64,000 nucleotides of DNA. Origin: Agroathelia rolfsii. Lineage: Eukaryota; Basidiomycota; Agaricomycetes; Amylocorticiales; Amylocorticiaceae. The DNA lies in NCBI GenBank assembly GCA_018343915.1, contig JABRWF010000005.1, forward strand, positions 283,001 to 347,000. Reading direction: 5' to 3'. Below, piece after piece: positions 49,991 to 63,785 of this stretch; within the stretch, counting starts at the first letter, position 1, and every line of letters begins with the position of its first letter. The translations under genes and the position numbers were made by a program. The notes beneath the pieces are model-generated. The model was not told where the DNA came from. It saw only the letters and a list, made by a program, of their open reading frames with translations, and made no database searches.

Positions 49991-50447
49991 AAGAGTATTC
50001 TGCCCTCAGTTTTTATCCTTTCACTATTTTTTACCAACAAGATGAGTTCCGGACAGGGCACAAGACATCAATTACAAAGCATAAAAACTCATTCTATAAT
50101 GAAGGATATATCCTTTATTCGTATTATATAAAGCACATATTAGTGTGTGAATCCACTACATGCCACGGTGTTAACTACTGAATTGGAAGCGTTATACCGA
50201 TAAGACTTCTGAGTCGAATACATTTGAAAGCTCATGTTGATTCAGCAATCTTTCTATTGTACATGCATGTTTATAGGCCCGCAGTCGATGTATAAAATTT
50301 GTATGCAAGATATTTACCAACTGTATGTTCCAATCGCAAATCCAGCGTAATCATCACATGGATAAATATATCAATGCCCCTAGACCAGCATAAGGGCTTG
50401 TCCCACTCACAGAGCCTAGCGACAAAATAATCGCACAACGTGTATCG
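49991..50447. other. Intergenic, no gene seen
   Basis: AT-rich spacer between the P450 relic and the BTB gene 3' end. Confidence 0.4.
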
Positions 50448-51760
50448 TTAAATTCCCAAGCGCTTCTGCGGCTTCTTGCCTCCATCTTGGCCAACCTTCC
50501 CCGCCCCTGGATGAGAATTTGTAGTGACCACACCTTCAAGCCTAAACCAAGTCGGGATCAACTTCCACATCCTCTCGCGTTCGCGCGCAGACCAAAGCTC
50601 GAGGCTCTGTGCGCACGCTTTACACTCGGACAGCTCGGAGCTCATGAGCTGCCCGAGCTCCTCGGCGACGTAGAGTGGGTCAAGGCATCCATGCTCGCGG
50701 TCAAAGACATAGTGCTCCGTTGCGAGTTCGACAAGCTCAGCAAATTCCTTGCGACATGCGCCTTGAGTGGTGCATGTGCGCCCTGGAGCGCCCACGACAC
50801 CGGAGGTTCGTCGGAGATGGTTGTTATGTGATGTGAGTGCAGAGCCGCTATATGCGTCACGATGGCTTTGGGAGATAAAGAGTGGGCTGTGACCCAGTGC
50901 TTGAATAAGTGTGATGACGGCCTGCTGCGTGGACTCTTTGCCAAGCGAGAGCTTCTGGAAGTCGGTGGGAGAGATGAAGGAGCGCGAGAGGAGCGCAAGC
51001 GCCTCGGCTTCGTCGGTAGGTTCAAGTATTTGTGCAAAGGAATAACGCGAGAGGTCATAAAATGCCGAAGGTAGCAGAGAAGGTGCTTCTACAGTGCGCG
51101 CAAGGTTGATTACATCCTAATAATAAAATAAATAAGGTTATTTTATCAATGACTTAGAATACGAATCATCTTACTATAGGTGAGGGGTAACGAGGTTTAT
51201 GAGATCCTTGTCGTGAGCTACCAGTTTCATATGCGCGCGCCTCATCTTCTCGTGAGTCCCAATCTCTGAGACTGGTTGGCCACGCAATACTCAGATGAGC
51301 TATAGCCTTGGCTCTTAGGGAATCCACGATATACTTTGTAGACAATCGCAGAACACCAGAAACAACATGGAAGTCGTCTGGGCCGTTATCCCCGAAGCTC
51401 CTAGTAAAGAAAGGATAAAGGATTGGCTCATGTGTCGCATGAATTCTAGTTCCTCCTGGCTTACGTTCCGTCATATAGGACCGCGAGCAGGTTTGCAACA
51501 TCGTCGGCAAGATCATCAAGGACAAGGACGGGACATCCTTCCATCGTGCGCTCGGACTTGACGGATGGAGTCGTAACGGTCTCTTGCGACTGTGGCAGAG
51601 AGAACAGGTCGCGAAAAAACTCGGAGCGCCGAGAGAGTTGGCTCTTGTGCACCCGGAAGAGAGTTGTCTCAGCCTGGAGGACAACAGAGCCGTCTGAGAA
51701 CCATAAGTCAGGGTGTCGCACTAGACGACCACCAGTATTTGTGCCGCTAGAAACATCCAT
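50448..51760 (-). CDS. BTB/POZ domain protein
   Basis: Start at 51760 (MDVSSGTNTGGRLVRHPDLW). The BTB fold follows: LWFSDGSVVLQAETTLFRVH, KSQLSRRSEFFRDLFSLPQS, CPVLVLDDLADDVANLLAVL. An intron splits YDGT from SFGDNGPDDFHVVSGVLRLS and TKYIVDSLRAKAIAHLS. The second half, VINLARTVEAPSLLPSAFYD, has a Cys-rich ending (CTTQGACRKEF, SECKACAQSLELWSARERER) and stops after KKPQKRLGI. This layout is typical of the expanded BTB families of mushroom-forming fungi, whose roles (often adaptor functions) are mostly unknown. Confidence 0.88.
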
Positions 51761-52021
51761 TTTGGTTCATAAATATCACTATTTACAAAGACATGTGTGG
51801 TTTCCAGCAAGAGATATTACAAAGAGGCCACAGCAACTGACTGGCCATCTCGTCAGCGTTGATGAACAAACTCGGGCATGATATCTTCGTTTACTTCCGC
51901 TCCGGTCCGATTCAGCCGGAGTCCATTTCCGGTCATTCTTCGTCGACTTCACAAAGAAAAGTCCAACTGCCAGTCGTATACTCACTGGAAATACTAACAC
52001 TTTCTTATCCTACTCGTCTTC

Positions 52022-53764
52022 ATGTCTCTGCCTCTGCGGCGTATCGCAGCTGGTGCTGCAAGAAGGCGGCTCACACCTGGCCAATATAGAACACTCTTTA
52101 CCTCCCAGTCGTCGTCTGCATCCTCGTCACCGCTGAGAACTGGCCTCTATGCAACCGGGTTGCTTGTGTCCGCTGGCGTGCTGGCAGTTTATTACTCTGA
52201 TTCGCGCTCTGCAATCCATCGTTATGTCGTAACACCTGCCCTTCGAAAGATTGTCGATGCCGAGACAGGCCATAAGATTGCGGTGAAAGCTTTGGCTCAT
52301 GGTCTCGGTCCTAAGGATGTTGTTCCCGATGATGAGAGGCTTGGGGCTCAAGTACATCATTTTCGCCCAGGTTTTGTTTAACAAATTCTGATTTTCAAAA
52401 CATCAAGCTATGGGGAGAGCACATTAAGAACCCGATAGGTCTCGCAGCTGGTTTTGACAAGGATGGTGAAGCTGTCGACGGTGAGGAGTGAAATAGCCCA
52501 TGCTCACTTATAGCTTTTGGCTTACCCACCCTCCATTTCCTTCGTAGGTCTATTGGACCTCGGCTTCAGCTGGGTAGAGATTGGCAGTGTTACTCCCAAA
52601 CCTCAACCAGGAAACCCGACTCCGCGTGTGTTCCACCTGCCCGAGGACGAAGCATTGATCAACCGTTATGGCTTCCCCTCACAAGGGCACATCTCTGTCG
52701 TCTCCCGCTTGCGCGCACGCATACCGCTCTTCTTCAACCCACTCGACAACGAGAATGCTTCTCTCCGTCCACAGTCAATATTGGCAATTAACTTGGGCAA
52801 GAACAAGGCCTCGCCGGCTGAGTCTATTGATGACTTTGTGACCGGCGTGCGGACACTTGGTCCATTCGCCGACGTGCTTGTTGTGAACGTCTCTAGCCCC
52901 AATACGCCTGGGCTTCGGTGAGCGCATCCGTTGGTCGTCATATTCTGGTCCTCTTTTTAATTTAATAAACACAAGGGGTTTACAATCACGCAAACTACTC
53001 GAGGAACTCCTCGCTGGCGTCACGCGTGCACGCGACGAGCTCATTCCCGCCCACATTGCCGCACGCAAGCCCAAGATCGTGCTCAAGATCGCGCCCGACC
53101 TCGATGAAAACGCGCTGGCTGATGTAGCGGACGCGATCAAGCACAGCTCCGTCGACGCCGTCATTGTCGCTAACACAACTACTCAGCGTCCTGCGTCGCT
53201 CGTCAGTGGTGAGCAAGATGCCACTCCCTCTCTTCCTTCCAAATTGTTGTCACTCTCTTCCAATGCACTTATCACTCCCTTCCTCTAGAAAACCGCACAG
53301 AAATCGGCGGCTTGTCCGGCCCACCACTGAAACCCCTCGCGTTGCAGGCCCTACGCACATTGCGTGCCCAACTGCCCGCGTCGATCCCGCTCATCGGCTG
53401 CGGTGGTATTTCCAGCGGCGCCGACGCCCTCGAGTACGCGCGTGCCGGCGCTTCGCTCGTGCAGGTCTACACCGCGTTCGGGTACGACGGTGCCGGCTTC
53501 TGTCGGCGTGTCAAGGACGAACTGACGGTGCTGTTGGAGAAGGAGAACACGACGTGGTCTGCCGTAGTAGACAAGACCGTGACGGAGCTGAGCGAGAAGA
53601 AGGAGAAGGCCACTTTGACCAAGCTCATTCAGGAGGCAGAGGAGCTGAAGAAGTTGCTGGATGGGTTTGGTGATAAGCTAGACTCGAGCGCTGCTGCCGC
53701 TGCCAGTGAGGAAACGAAGTTGGCGGATAGTGCTGCTGCTGCCGTGCCTCCTGTTGCCCCATGA
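52022..53764 (+). CDS. Dihydroorotate dehydrogenase, mitochondrial class 2
   Basis: Catalyses the quinone-linked oxidation of dihydroorotate to orotate in pyrimidine synthesis, at the inner mitochondrial membrane. The N-terminus [20 protein letters not shown] is Arg-rich like a mitochondrial presequence; a hydrophobic segment ([18 protein letters not shown]) follows, then [72 protein letters not shown] with the catalytic Ser of class 2 enzymes, [31 protein letters not shown] and [20 protein letters not shown]. Four introns are inferred. Unusually there is a tail of about 70 residues past the barrel: helical and charged ([20 protein letters not shown]), then Ala-rich. Confidence 0.95.
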
Positions 53765-54171
53765 TAGATGAGAATACATTAGAAGCATACCAGTGTCATG
53801 TAGCCGTGGTAGTTAGGGACATGTACCAACGATAATTACTCGAAAAGTCATTACAGACAACTAGACGACTCTGCACCGATTTTCAAATATGGTGTGGCAA
53901 TGACATGAGGTGTGCTAAGCTCTACGCTCATGATAGATGTACATTTGTCCTGATTCTCTGAAATTGCAAGGGATAAACCACAAGTCGGTGATGAACAAGA
54001 AATTTTATTGTTGTGAATACATGTCTAAATGCTGATATATGCAAGTAAAGCTATGGTGAAATTGTATTATGCGGGTTGCCTTGAGAAATGGGAGAGTAGA
54101 AAAGAAACACAAGAGTACAAGTAAATCCAAAACTAACAGAAAAGCAGGAATCGATGACAGAGGAAGAATGT
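53765..54171. other. Convergent intergenic region
   Basis: Lies between the 3' ends of dihydroorotate dehydrogenase (+) and acetyl-CoA carboxylase (-); nothing coding is seen. Confidence 0.45.
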
Positions 54172-57100
54172 TTACGAGTATGATGGGGGACCTGAAATAA
54201 TTGTCAGTTTTCCTTGATCCAAGATATCTTACTGAAGGAGAAAGACGTACTGGGCGAACCCTTGGAGCTCTGCAGGGCCGTGATGAGCGTCGAACGGTCC
54301 TCATCCGAGAGATTGTCGGCGAAGCGAACCAAGCCGCTAATGGTAGCCTTGTGGTTCTCACGCGTCAACTCCAAGATGTTGCGGACGAGTTGCTCGCTCT
54401 TGAGGCGTGTCACGGTCGATGAGATGTCAACGCGCTCCAGGGCCTCCGCTGCAGCATGGTTGTCCGTCGTAGAGTCAATCGAAGCCAACTCCTCGAGAAT
54501 CTCGACGCGCTCCTCAAGCGAGAGGTTCGGGCTGGCAGCGCCAAGCGCAGCAAGATGACGCGAACGGGCGACGCGGGCGCGAAGAGCCCAGTAGAAGTAA
54601 CGACGGGCATCCTTCCATGTCATTGGCTGTGCGCAACCCTTGGCTTCCATGCGACCAGCACGACTAAAGAAAATTGAAAAGTTAATAAAACCGCACCAGT
54701 AAGCAGACATCAACATGAACGTACTCATGAAGATCAGCATAGAGCAGAGCGATCTGCTTATACGTAGGCTGCAAGAACTTCTCGCGCTCTTCCAGGGCCT
54801 TACGCTGGCTATCGCCCTTGGTTGCCTCGAACTCCTTCTTCAATTCGGCGTACTTGTCATCCAGACGGGTCATGAGCGACAGAATCTTGTCACGACGCAT
54901 CTTGATCTCGACGATACCCTCCGCCTCGAGAACACCGGCACGGGCATCGTAGTCGGCGTACATCTCCATCTGCTCTCTGTTGATGGATGGCTCAAGCACG
55001 GCCCATGCACCACCACGGAGCTCGCCGTTGGGTACAATGTACACAAACACGGGCTGCTTGTAGCTCGAAAGACCGTCGACGATCTTGGCACCCTGCTTGA
55101 GAACTTCGTCGTACATGTCTTGCTGACCACCGGAGAAGCCACGCCAGTTGGCGAAGATGATGAGCGGCAGCGCCTCGCGGTTGAAGTCGAAGATCGCCTG
55201 GGCAGTCTTATAGGCCGAGTTGGGGTACCAGACCTGACCGGCCTCCATAATGCGCTGCTCGAACGAAGCCGGGTTAGCGGGATCAGCAGGTACGATACGC
55301 TCGATGGTGCGCGTCTCGACAGCAATGACACCTATAGGGATACCTCCGAGGCGAGCACGGCCGACGACGACAGTCTTAGCCCATCCACTAAGAGTCTCCT
55401 GGAACGATCCCTTGTCGAAGAAGCCGCTGAGCCACTCGGAGGTCTCCTCGTCGCTCTTGCCCTCAATGAACCAGCGGGGGTCGTATGCACCCTTGGGGGG
55501 CACATAGTCGATATCACGATCCCAAGTGTCGGTTGAAGGCCTGGTAGGCAGTGGCTCGCCCTTGGCCTCGGGCACGTACGACATCCAGTCGAGGATATGG
55601 GTCGCACCCTCGAGATCGCTGTTGGCCGTCAGGTGGGACACACCGTTCTTGTGCATGATCTGCGTGCCACCGAGTTGCAAGTTGGAAGTGTAGACCTCGC
55701 GACCGAGGACCTTATTGAGCGCCGGCGCACCGGTGAGGATGATTGGCTGACCCTCGACCTGGACGGCACGCTCGCCGAGACGGACGAGGTAAGCACCGAT
55801 ACCGACCGAACGAGCAGTGACGAGCGTGATGGTGAAGATGTCGTCGTATGCACGCGAGGTTACACCGGCGATGAGACCAGAGCCCTTGAGGGACTCGACA
55901 CCGATACCATCCTGGAGACCAATGACGTCCGTGATCTGATACCTGGTCTCGCCGTCGACCTCGATCTCCTTGACGCGGATCGAGCGCTGACCCTTCTCCT
56001 GCAGCGACAGCCAGTTCTCGCGCGTGAGGTAGATGTAGCTGAAGCCCTTCTCGGGGTGACCTTCTTCGTTCCAGGCGACCGAGAACAAGTTGATGGTCTC
56101 CTCAGCCAAACCGATACGAGCTCCCGAGTTGGCGGAGAGGTAGATACGAGGAAGGCCTTGCTCACGAGCGTACTCGGACGCAAGGTAGAAGAATTGATCC
56201 TCGGCGGGACCGAACGAACCAATCCTGAACGTGATGTCGTTGGCGATCACAACAGCGCGACGACCAAGCGGGTACTCGGGCGTCCTGAGCGTGAAGACCC
56301 ATCCGATCATACCGATCGTGTTGCCACCCGGTGCACGGTCGGCGACTTCGACAAGCTGGTCGTGCTCGTCGAGGACGAGCTCGCGCGCCTCGAGCAGGTC
56401 ACCCTTGGGCAGCGTCAACGACGGGTTCGTCTCACGCGCCTTGACCCAGACATTGCTGAGCGCCTTGGAGAACAGGCTGGGGAAGTCGTACGCATACGTC
56501 GTGCCGATGAGATGCGCCTGGTAACGCTTAGGCTGGAGGGACTCCTTGGTGGAGTACGCCGTGTGCACGGGCTGGAGGTGGAGCGGGCCCTTTTCGCCAA
56601 TAGACTTGAGGATCGTCGTGCCCTTATCGGTCGTGATCTCCTGGTATCCGTGGTAATTGACGACGAAGCCGGACACGTTCTCGATCACGCAGCGGATCGG
56701 CGTCACGTTGCCCTCGCTGTCCTCGAGCGCAATGCGGATCTCCGAGCCGGTGACGTGCAGGCGCCAGAGACGCTTGCCGTGGCGCTCAATGAAGCCGGAG
56801 ATGGCCTCGAGCACATCCTCATATGTCACCTGCAGGTTGTAAACAAAGTTCATGAAGATGTGGTTGCAGTCGGCGCTGCGGTGCTGAGCGCTGACGACCT
56901 CGAGCGCGTCACAGACGCTGGTCACGAGCCTGTCCGTCTCGGAGACGAGGTACTCGGCCGTACTCATCGTGCCGCGCAGACGACCAGGGCGGACGAGGGC
57001 GCGCACGAAGAAGCGATTGTCGAGCTGGTTCTCGCTCGCGACGGCGTGGTAGATGTGGATCTGCTTGGCCTCGACGAAGACGGGCGTGAGCTTGTAGTTG

Positions 57101-60100
57101 GAGAGACGGCTAAGCTCAAGCTGGAATGCGAGAGCGGGCTCAATGTTACGGATAGCCTGCTCTTCCGCCCACTTGTTGTCGCCAAACTCGCGCAGGGTGA
57201 AGTACTGCGGGTACTGGTTCGGACGGCAGATCAGCACCGAGATACGGCGCACACCGTGGCCGCGGAGCAGCTCCGACTTGTCGTTGACGAGCGTCGTGAT
57301 CTTCTCGGACCAGACGGCGTCGGAGAAGTCGTGCTCGTTGTCGATGCGCAGGGCAATGTTGAGCACGTTGGGCGGCTGGGCGTCTCCACCGTGACGGCGT
57401 GTGTACTCTTCATGGCTGAACGCGGGAAGTGTGTTGGCGACCAGCTCGAGACCCTTGACGAAGGACTCAAAGTCGAGGAATGATGCGACGGCACCCGTGC
57501 GGACGGGCTGCGACTGGTGGCGACCGATGATGTACGTCAGATCGCTGACAGAGCCTTGCCTCGTCATAGACACAGTTCTATAGACTGTTTAGACGCTACA
57601 ATTTTAAGAGAAACAAAGAAACGATAAACTCACCCCTTGTCTGTCACACGAGGCGTCGCCGGAGGCGAGTGCGACTTGCCAAGGTTGAAGCGCCAGGTGA
57701 GGACAGTGGGCATATCGCCACCCTCGATATCGTTGCCATCTCCGGACTCATAGTCAATCGAGAGCAACGAGTATGCGCGGTACGCACGGCGGACGTAGAC
57801 CTCGAATGCGGCCAGGGAGACGTACGGGTCTTCGTGGTTGAAGAAGGAGGGTAGCACGTCGTAGACGGTGTACCGCGAGTCGCTGAGCTCGCGCAGGACC
57901 TCAGGATCGGGGGTTCTAAAAGTGAAGTAATGAGCTCCTGCATCGATATCCAATGAAAATGTTAGGAATAGAATTCACCTCTCAGTACCCTCCGGAGCAC
58001 CATAGTAGTGATGCGTGACCGATGCCTTCAAGACGGCCTCCATCTGGATCATACGCTCCTCAAACGAGGGCATCTGTCCAACGATCAAGACCTCGCGAGC
58101 CTTGAGCGAGACATTAGTCGAGGATCTAAACATGTATATGCATAAGCAAAAAGAAGTGCAATCAGAAACATCAAACCAACTTACTTGGATTCGAGGGCAG
58201 CAAGACCCTGGAGGACGTTGTACAGCCTCGTGTCGGTGTTCATCACATTGAACCCTTCCTTCTTGACATAGTCCAAGATCGCGAGCGCCAACTTGGACTT
58301 GCTCTGTGCCTTGATATGGCTCAACACGAGCGCGGCGACCTTGTCCAGGTCCGTCTTGTACTGCTCGCGCAGGGCCAACACACGCGCCTCGATGCTGCCA
58401 CCAAACAGCTTCTCCGTGCTCTCATACCGCTCAAGAAGGCCGGCGATGACGTTCACCTCATGCCCCTTCAACCCGCCGTTGAAGCGCTCGACGACATCAA
58501 ACAGGCCCGCAAGCTGCGCGCGGAACATCGGCCGGTTCGCCGCTGCCACGTTCTCCTCCGTGTAGTGCTCGAGCAACTTCTTGATGCGCACGGCGGGGAA
58601 CTCTTGCTTGGCGCGGGACGCCTCGAGCGCCGCGCGCACGCTCTCCTCGAGCTTCGACGGCATGCGGCCCGAGAGCGCAGACAGGATCGCGGACGTCTCC
58701 GAGTACGGCAGCTCGGGATCGTGCAACACCGCGAGCAAATTCTCAAACGTCGACTGCATCACCGTCTGGTTATCGAACCCGTCGAGGATGTCGTTGAGCA
58801 CGTTGAGGGACTGCACGAGGCGCTGGTGCGGCTTGTTCCCGATCACGGCTGGGTCGCCCATCTCGGGCAGGATGCCATCAAACGGCTTCGCGTGCTTCAC
58901 ACGTGCGGGGTCGTCGAGCGTGAGGATACCAAGAATATCGCCTGGTTCGAGGCTCACGCCGGGCTGCTTCACAAACTGCACGATACCGTCCTCGGCGGCG
59001 ACGAGGGGCATGTACATCTTCATGACTTCGATTTCCGCGTACTGCTCGCCGGCCTTGATGTGGTCGCCGCTGTCGACGAAGAAGCGGATGAGCTTACCCG
59101 GACTCGGGCTCCGCAGCTGCGTCGGGTCGTTCTCCTGCTCGATCAGGCACGTCTTTGCGTCGATCATGACGCGCAGCGCGCCAACCTCCTCGCTCCAGTA
59201 CACCGAGTGACTCTTGCCCGCGAGCGAGACGAGCAGACCGCCGTCGGCGAGCGGGCGCACGCCCACCTTTGTCGGACGTCCGTTGAGGTAGAGCGTCCAG
59301 ATGTTGAGTGACGAGCGCGAGGCGGTGAACGAGTACCGCACGTTCTCGTAGATGAACTCGACGCTGAACACGGTCCGCAGCACATCACGCCCGGGCACTT
59401 GACCTTTATCGAGGATGCGCTTGTACTCGGCCCAGCATGCCTCGGAGAGCAGGTGCGCCTTCGTCACGGCACCGCAGAGCACGGCGAGGGTCGAATCGGG
59501 GCGCTCCGCCGTGAGCCGGTTGCTGATCAGCGAGTCGAGCCAGCCGGTGGTGATCGTGTTCTGCTGGAAGGCCTCGAGCTCGAGCAGCTTGATGAGGTAC
59601 TCGACCGTCGTGCGGAAGTCACCACGAATGCTGAGCTCCTTGAGGGCGACGATCATGTTCTTTCTGCTCTCGTTACGGTCCTCGCCGAACGCGAAGATGT
59701 GACCGAATTGCGAGTCGGCAAACTCGTGCAGACCACCGGCGGAGTTGACGGAGAAGTAACCCCAGACGTTGGTCGACGACCGGAAGTTGAGTTCTTGCAG
59801 CAGACCGGACGAGGGCTTGAAGCCGGCGTCGGGGTTCTCGGCTGTGATACGGACGGCGACGACGTGGCCCTTGGGGCGGGGCTTGCGTTGGAGTTGTGTC
59901 GATTCGGGCTTGATCATGTCGAAATCGATCTCGGACGCGCCGTTGGGTGCGACACCGTAAAGCTGGCGGATGTCACGGATGCGGTAAAGGGGGACACCCA
60001 TGGCGACTTGCAGCTGGGCTGCTGGCAAATTGACGCCAGAGACCATCTCGGTCGTGGGGTGCTCGACTTGCAGACGCGGGTTGAGCTCGAGGAAGTAGAA

Positions 60101-61351
60101 ATCATCCTCAGCAGGGCTGTAGAGGTCTGGATAAAGGTGTGGATTAGGACCAAGATCATCACAATTTGGTTGATAGATAAACACTTACACTCGACGGTAC
60201 CAGCGCTGACGTATCCCACCAACTTGGCGAGACGAACGGCGGCGCGCTCCATCTGCTCAAACGTATCGGGCTTGGCGATCGTGACGGGCGCCTCTTCGAT
60301 GATCTTCTGGTGGCGACGCTGGACGGAACAATCACGTCCAAAGAGGGAGATGGCATTGCCGTACTGGTCGGCGACGAGCTGGACTTCGAGATGGCGTGCC
60401 GCACCGGCGAGCTTCATGATGAAGATGGGCGAGCCGGGGATCTCACCAGCGGCGGCGTGGTAGAGGTTTTCAAACGTCTCGGGCGTATCGACGCGACGGA
60501 TACCTTTTCCACCACCACCTTCACTGGCCTTGATCATGACGGGGTAGCCAATCTCAGCGGCCCTGGCCTTGCCTTCCTCGACGCTGCTGACGCAAGCGCG
60601 TTTATACACGTCGTCTGCGACGGTGACGAAGCCCTGTTCTGACAAGACAGTGTCGGAGATGCCGGTACCACTCCAGGCCATGGTGGGCACATTTGCGCTC
60701 TGAGCAACGATAGTACTGGAGATCTTATCACCCAGACTGCGCATGGCGCTGCCGGGAGGGCCGATGAAGACGACCTTTTCCTTGAGGGCGTGCAGGCTCT
60801 CTGGCAGACGTGGGTTCTCGGAGGCGTGACCCCAGCCAGCCCAGACGGCGTGGACGCCAGCGCGCTCTGCGACGTCGACGATGAGATCGACGTTGGCGTA
60901 GTTGTTGTTGTTGGTCCCGCCTGGGACCTCGATGTAGCGATCGGCCATGCGAATGTATTCAGCGTTGATTTTGAGATCTTCTGGGGTGGCCATGACGGTG
61001 AATTCGATAGCACGCTCGCTACCGAAGGTTTCGTAGCTCCATTGACGAATAGAACGGATTTCCTTTACGGCAGCAATGCCTGCGAGAGAAAGTATAGGTT
61101 AGGGGATGAGTGTGTTATGATCTCTAGAGTACATATTACCGTTGTTTGCGATGAGGACCTTTGTGATGACGGTATGGCCTCCATGTTCCTTGACAAAGTC
61201 GGTGACCCTGCTTGGGGGGGCCTTGTCGAGCGAGTTGCCGCCTAAAGAGAGAGAGAGAGTGAGATGAGATGAGATGAGATGACATCTAGATAGAACAAGG
61301 AGAGGTCGTACCGATAAAGTATGCCACCTTTTCGTGGTCAACGGCAGACAT
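54172..61351 (-). CDS. ACC1: Acetyl-CoA carboxylase (multidomain, cytosolic)
   Basis: Makes malonyl-CoA, the committed step of fatty-acid synthesis. Start at 61351 ([14 protein letters not shown]), product of about 2,200 residues. Domains in order: biotin carboxylase ([54 protein letters not shown]), biotin carboxyl carrier ([15 protein letters not shown], biotin Lys in MKM), central ACC domain, and carboxyltransferase ([53 protein letters not shown]). The last short exon adds FSPPSYS and TAA at 54174-54172. About eight introns, most near the ends; the carboxyltransferase and BC-BCCP parts are long exons of 2-3 kb. GC-rich, biased codons fit high expression. The first intron holds GA and GATGA repeats. 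Confidence 0.98.
61244..61281. repeat. Microsatellites in an ACC1 intron
   Basis: An AGAGAGAGAGAG tract is followed by four GATGA units (ATGAGATGAGATGAGATGA), inside the first intron of the carboxylase gene. Confidence 0.75.
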
Positions 61352-61419
61352 GGTGAGTAGCTGGACGCAAGGAGGAGGAGGGAGGACTGGGAGCGGGACG
61401 AGGAGTATGTCGGGGGCTC

Positions 61420-61425
61420 TTTATA
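61420..61425 (-). promoter_or_regulatory. TATA box of acetyl-CoA carboxylase
   Basis: On the minus strand this reads TATAAAG, 69 bp upstream of the ATG. Confidence 0.5.
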
Positions 61426-63695
61426 TCGCTGATTGCAGTCTTGGGGAATGGGCCCGTTTGCCCCAACTGAAATTCTACGCAAATTCCCTGGATCAGCCAT
61501 CGACTCCCGTAGAGATCACATCTCGTTCTCAGCCATAATCGATGCGATTATCTGTTCGAATCCACTCGTCAGCAGGGACACCGACAGGGGCGTGTATCGT
61601 CCATGCGTTGAACTCGTTGCATGCCATGCTGCATCCTACAGTTTTGGACCCTTTGATTATTATTATTCTGGGATTTCAAAGAACGGATACCCATTTGCAA
61701 TGTAACAAAGAAAAAAAAAGTATGTGTGTGTTTGTGTGTGTGGGATTCCCATCAACAGTTGTGCAGCAGTGGAATGATGAGAATAGGCGCTGTTGGCCAA
61801 TCAAACCCATCAGTGTTCCAGCACATACTCACACCCACGACTGTCTACACTTTACCCCTGGTAAAATAAAATAAAATAAAATCATTACTACCGCTGAAAC
61901 ATTGTTGGAGTTCAAGACAAGAGTGCGCTTCGGCTTTCCCCAATGCTGTCAACCCTGTCCTCCAATAATGCGGCGATAGGTCGTGTCCGCGCCCCAAAGC
62001 AGCCATGGCCAATGGCAATCCCAGCCTCACCGAGCACCTCGGCCAATCCGTTCTCATCATAACTCATAGTGTATCACTAATTTTGACCTTGGGAACATGC
62101 CACCATAGCCGCATGTTCCCCAGCAGGCGTGCTTCTCCCCATCTCCCTTCTTGACGGCGCTTCCCTATTCCTCAGGCAGTAGAAGACGATCCTCATCGCC
62201 TTCAACTTGGCTGCGACTACTGTAATATGTTGCCAGCTTGGCCTAAATGCTTATACGTAGATTGGCTAGACTCAAAGAAGTTCACTATCTCTGACTGACT
62301 AAATCCGGGAGACCTAATGGGCGTCCTTGGAAAAACAAAACGTGTGCACACAGGTCACCGGTTCTAAATCTGCCACACCAAAACAAGTAAAGATCTCCCC
62401 AGTAGAAAACACGCCCATACACTCTTAAATGGTGATTATCGATAGCCGTATGACGTATTGAAGAGAAAGTACCTGAGAAGGCTTTACATCTCTACTGGGC
62501 CAATCAATGCTCGCATATGAACCGCCGCCTATCATTCAACAAACCGCACATACATTCTTAATAAGAGGGCCTGGCACAGTAATGATCGTGACTGACTCTC
62601 ATAGAGCATCTCCGGTGGGCCAACCAATCGTTGCTCACACGCAAGCAGCCGCCAATCAACGTATTCTACTCAAGATTGTCAATGACAAGTCTCTCCTTTC
62701 TTTCGACTAACGGAAGATGCACGCTGATTGGCTTCAATTCCAGGAACATCGATGTCGCCTCTTGAGGTAAATGACATGGTTCTGCAAGTTCTCTCAACTC
62801 GGACACATACTAGGTACCGAGGGATGCTCAAACAGCCTCAGACGTACTTTCACAGGTTATCATTATTTGCTTTACTATGTTTGATGTCATCTTTATTACC
62901 CATAAGTTTTATGACAAAAATTTCCCTTTCTTTTCCACTTGATTTCGACCCCTCTCTTTTTGTAGAGAAAATATAGCCAAACGTGGTAAAATCAAGTCTT
63001 GTCGAACTTTCCCATGGTAAATCGGGGATATCGTCATGGTAACCTTGTAGCGCCGAAATGGACGGAGGAATCCCAACTGCCCCCCCCCCGGAACTTTCTT
63101 CTCCTTTATGTCAGCGCACGGATATGCATATACAGTCTGATTTATTTATTTATTTAGATTTCTTGTCGCCACGATACCAGTGTGTGCACGAGCGCCATAA
63201 ATCAACAGGCCAGCACACTTCCTGGTTGCTCCTCATTTTTTCAAGAGTCGCTAATGCTTGTCTGCTATGCTTTGTTCTGGTGGCACAGCCGCTTCCTTAA
63301 CTTCTAGACTCTACGATTGCGCATCACTGTAACGACGTCTCTTCTGTTTATGTCACTCTCAATTTCATCTATGGTATATGTCTTTATAACCAGCCCTGAT
63401 TCTAAGCAAACTATTCATCGAAGTTTCGACACGTCATCCTCACTGTCAACTGCCGTGTAGCCCACCTTGCGGTGTCAGGACTCGCATGCCCATTCCCCAA
63501 CGAATATGACGAACTCTTTTTCTCTCCGACAGTCTTCTCCGCACAACACCCATCGTCACTGCGGACGAGAGGACTCTACCGAGTTCGAACAGGCCCCAGT
63601 CAAGTAGCTCCAACGATACAAGACCGAGCATGGGCGAACAATCGATCATTTTGAAGCGCTTTATCCGCGCCTGGTTAGAAAAAAAAAAAAAACAG
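61426..63695. other. Gene-free right end
   Basis: No gene can be supported. A TG-rich repeat at about 61722-61741, an AAAAT tandem repeat at about 61864-61880 and a TTTA repeat near 63140-63155 are visible. Short ORFs here lack family signals. Confidence 0.45.
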
Positions 63696-63777
63696 CCTGC
63701 CCCATGCTGGGGATCGCGCCCGAATTCCCGACAATGAGGTCTTGACGACGTTTGCACGCCACGAGCAAAAGGACAGG
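63696..63777 (-). other. tRNA-like element followed by a T-run
   Basis: On the minus strand an 82-base segment begins CCTGTCC and ends GGGCAGG (7-bp stem with one G-T pair). It has a D-arm-like hairpin (TTGC, 9-base loop with GG, GCAA), a degenerate B-box (GCGCGATCCCC in place of GTTCGATCCCC) and a stretch CCCCAGCATGGGGCA. A 14-T run (63692-63679) begins three bases after the end, like a Pol III terminator. A proper anticodon arm was not found, so this is probably a decayed tRNA or a tRNA-derived repeat. Confidence 0.3.
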
Positions 63778-63785
63778 GATTATGC

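Noticed and set aside
55597..57483. 628-codon open frame on the plus strand
   Set aside because: It is antisense to the carboxyltransferase exon of acetyl-CoA carboxylase; GC-rich biased codons leave the opposite strand open.
58316..59311. 331-codon open frame on the plus strand, and the similar one at 59399-60463
   Set aside because: Both are shadows opposite the biotin-carboxylase/carrier exons, which carry clear family motifs.
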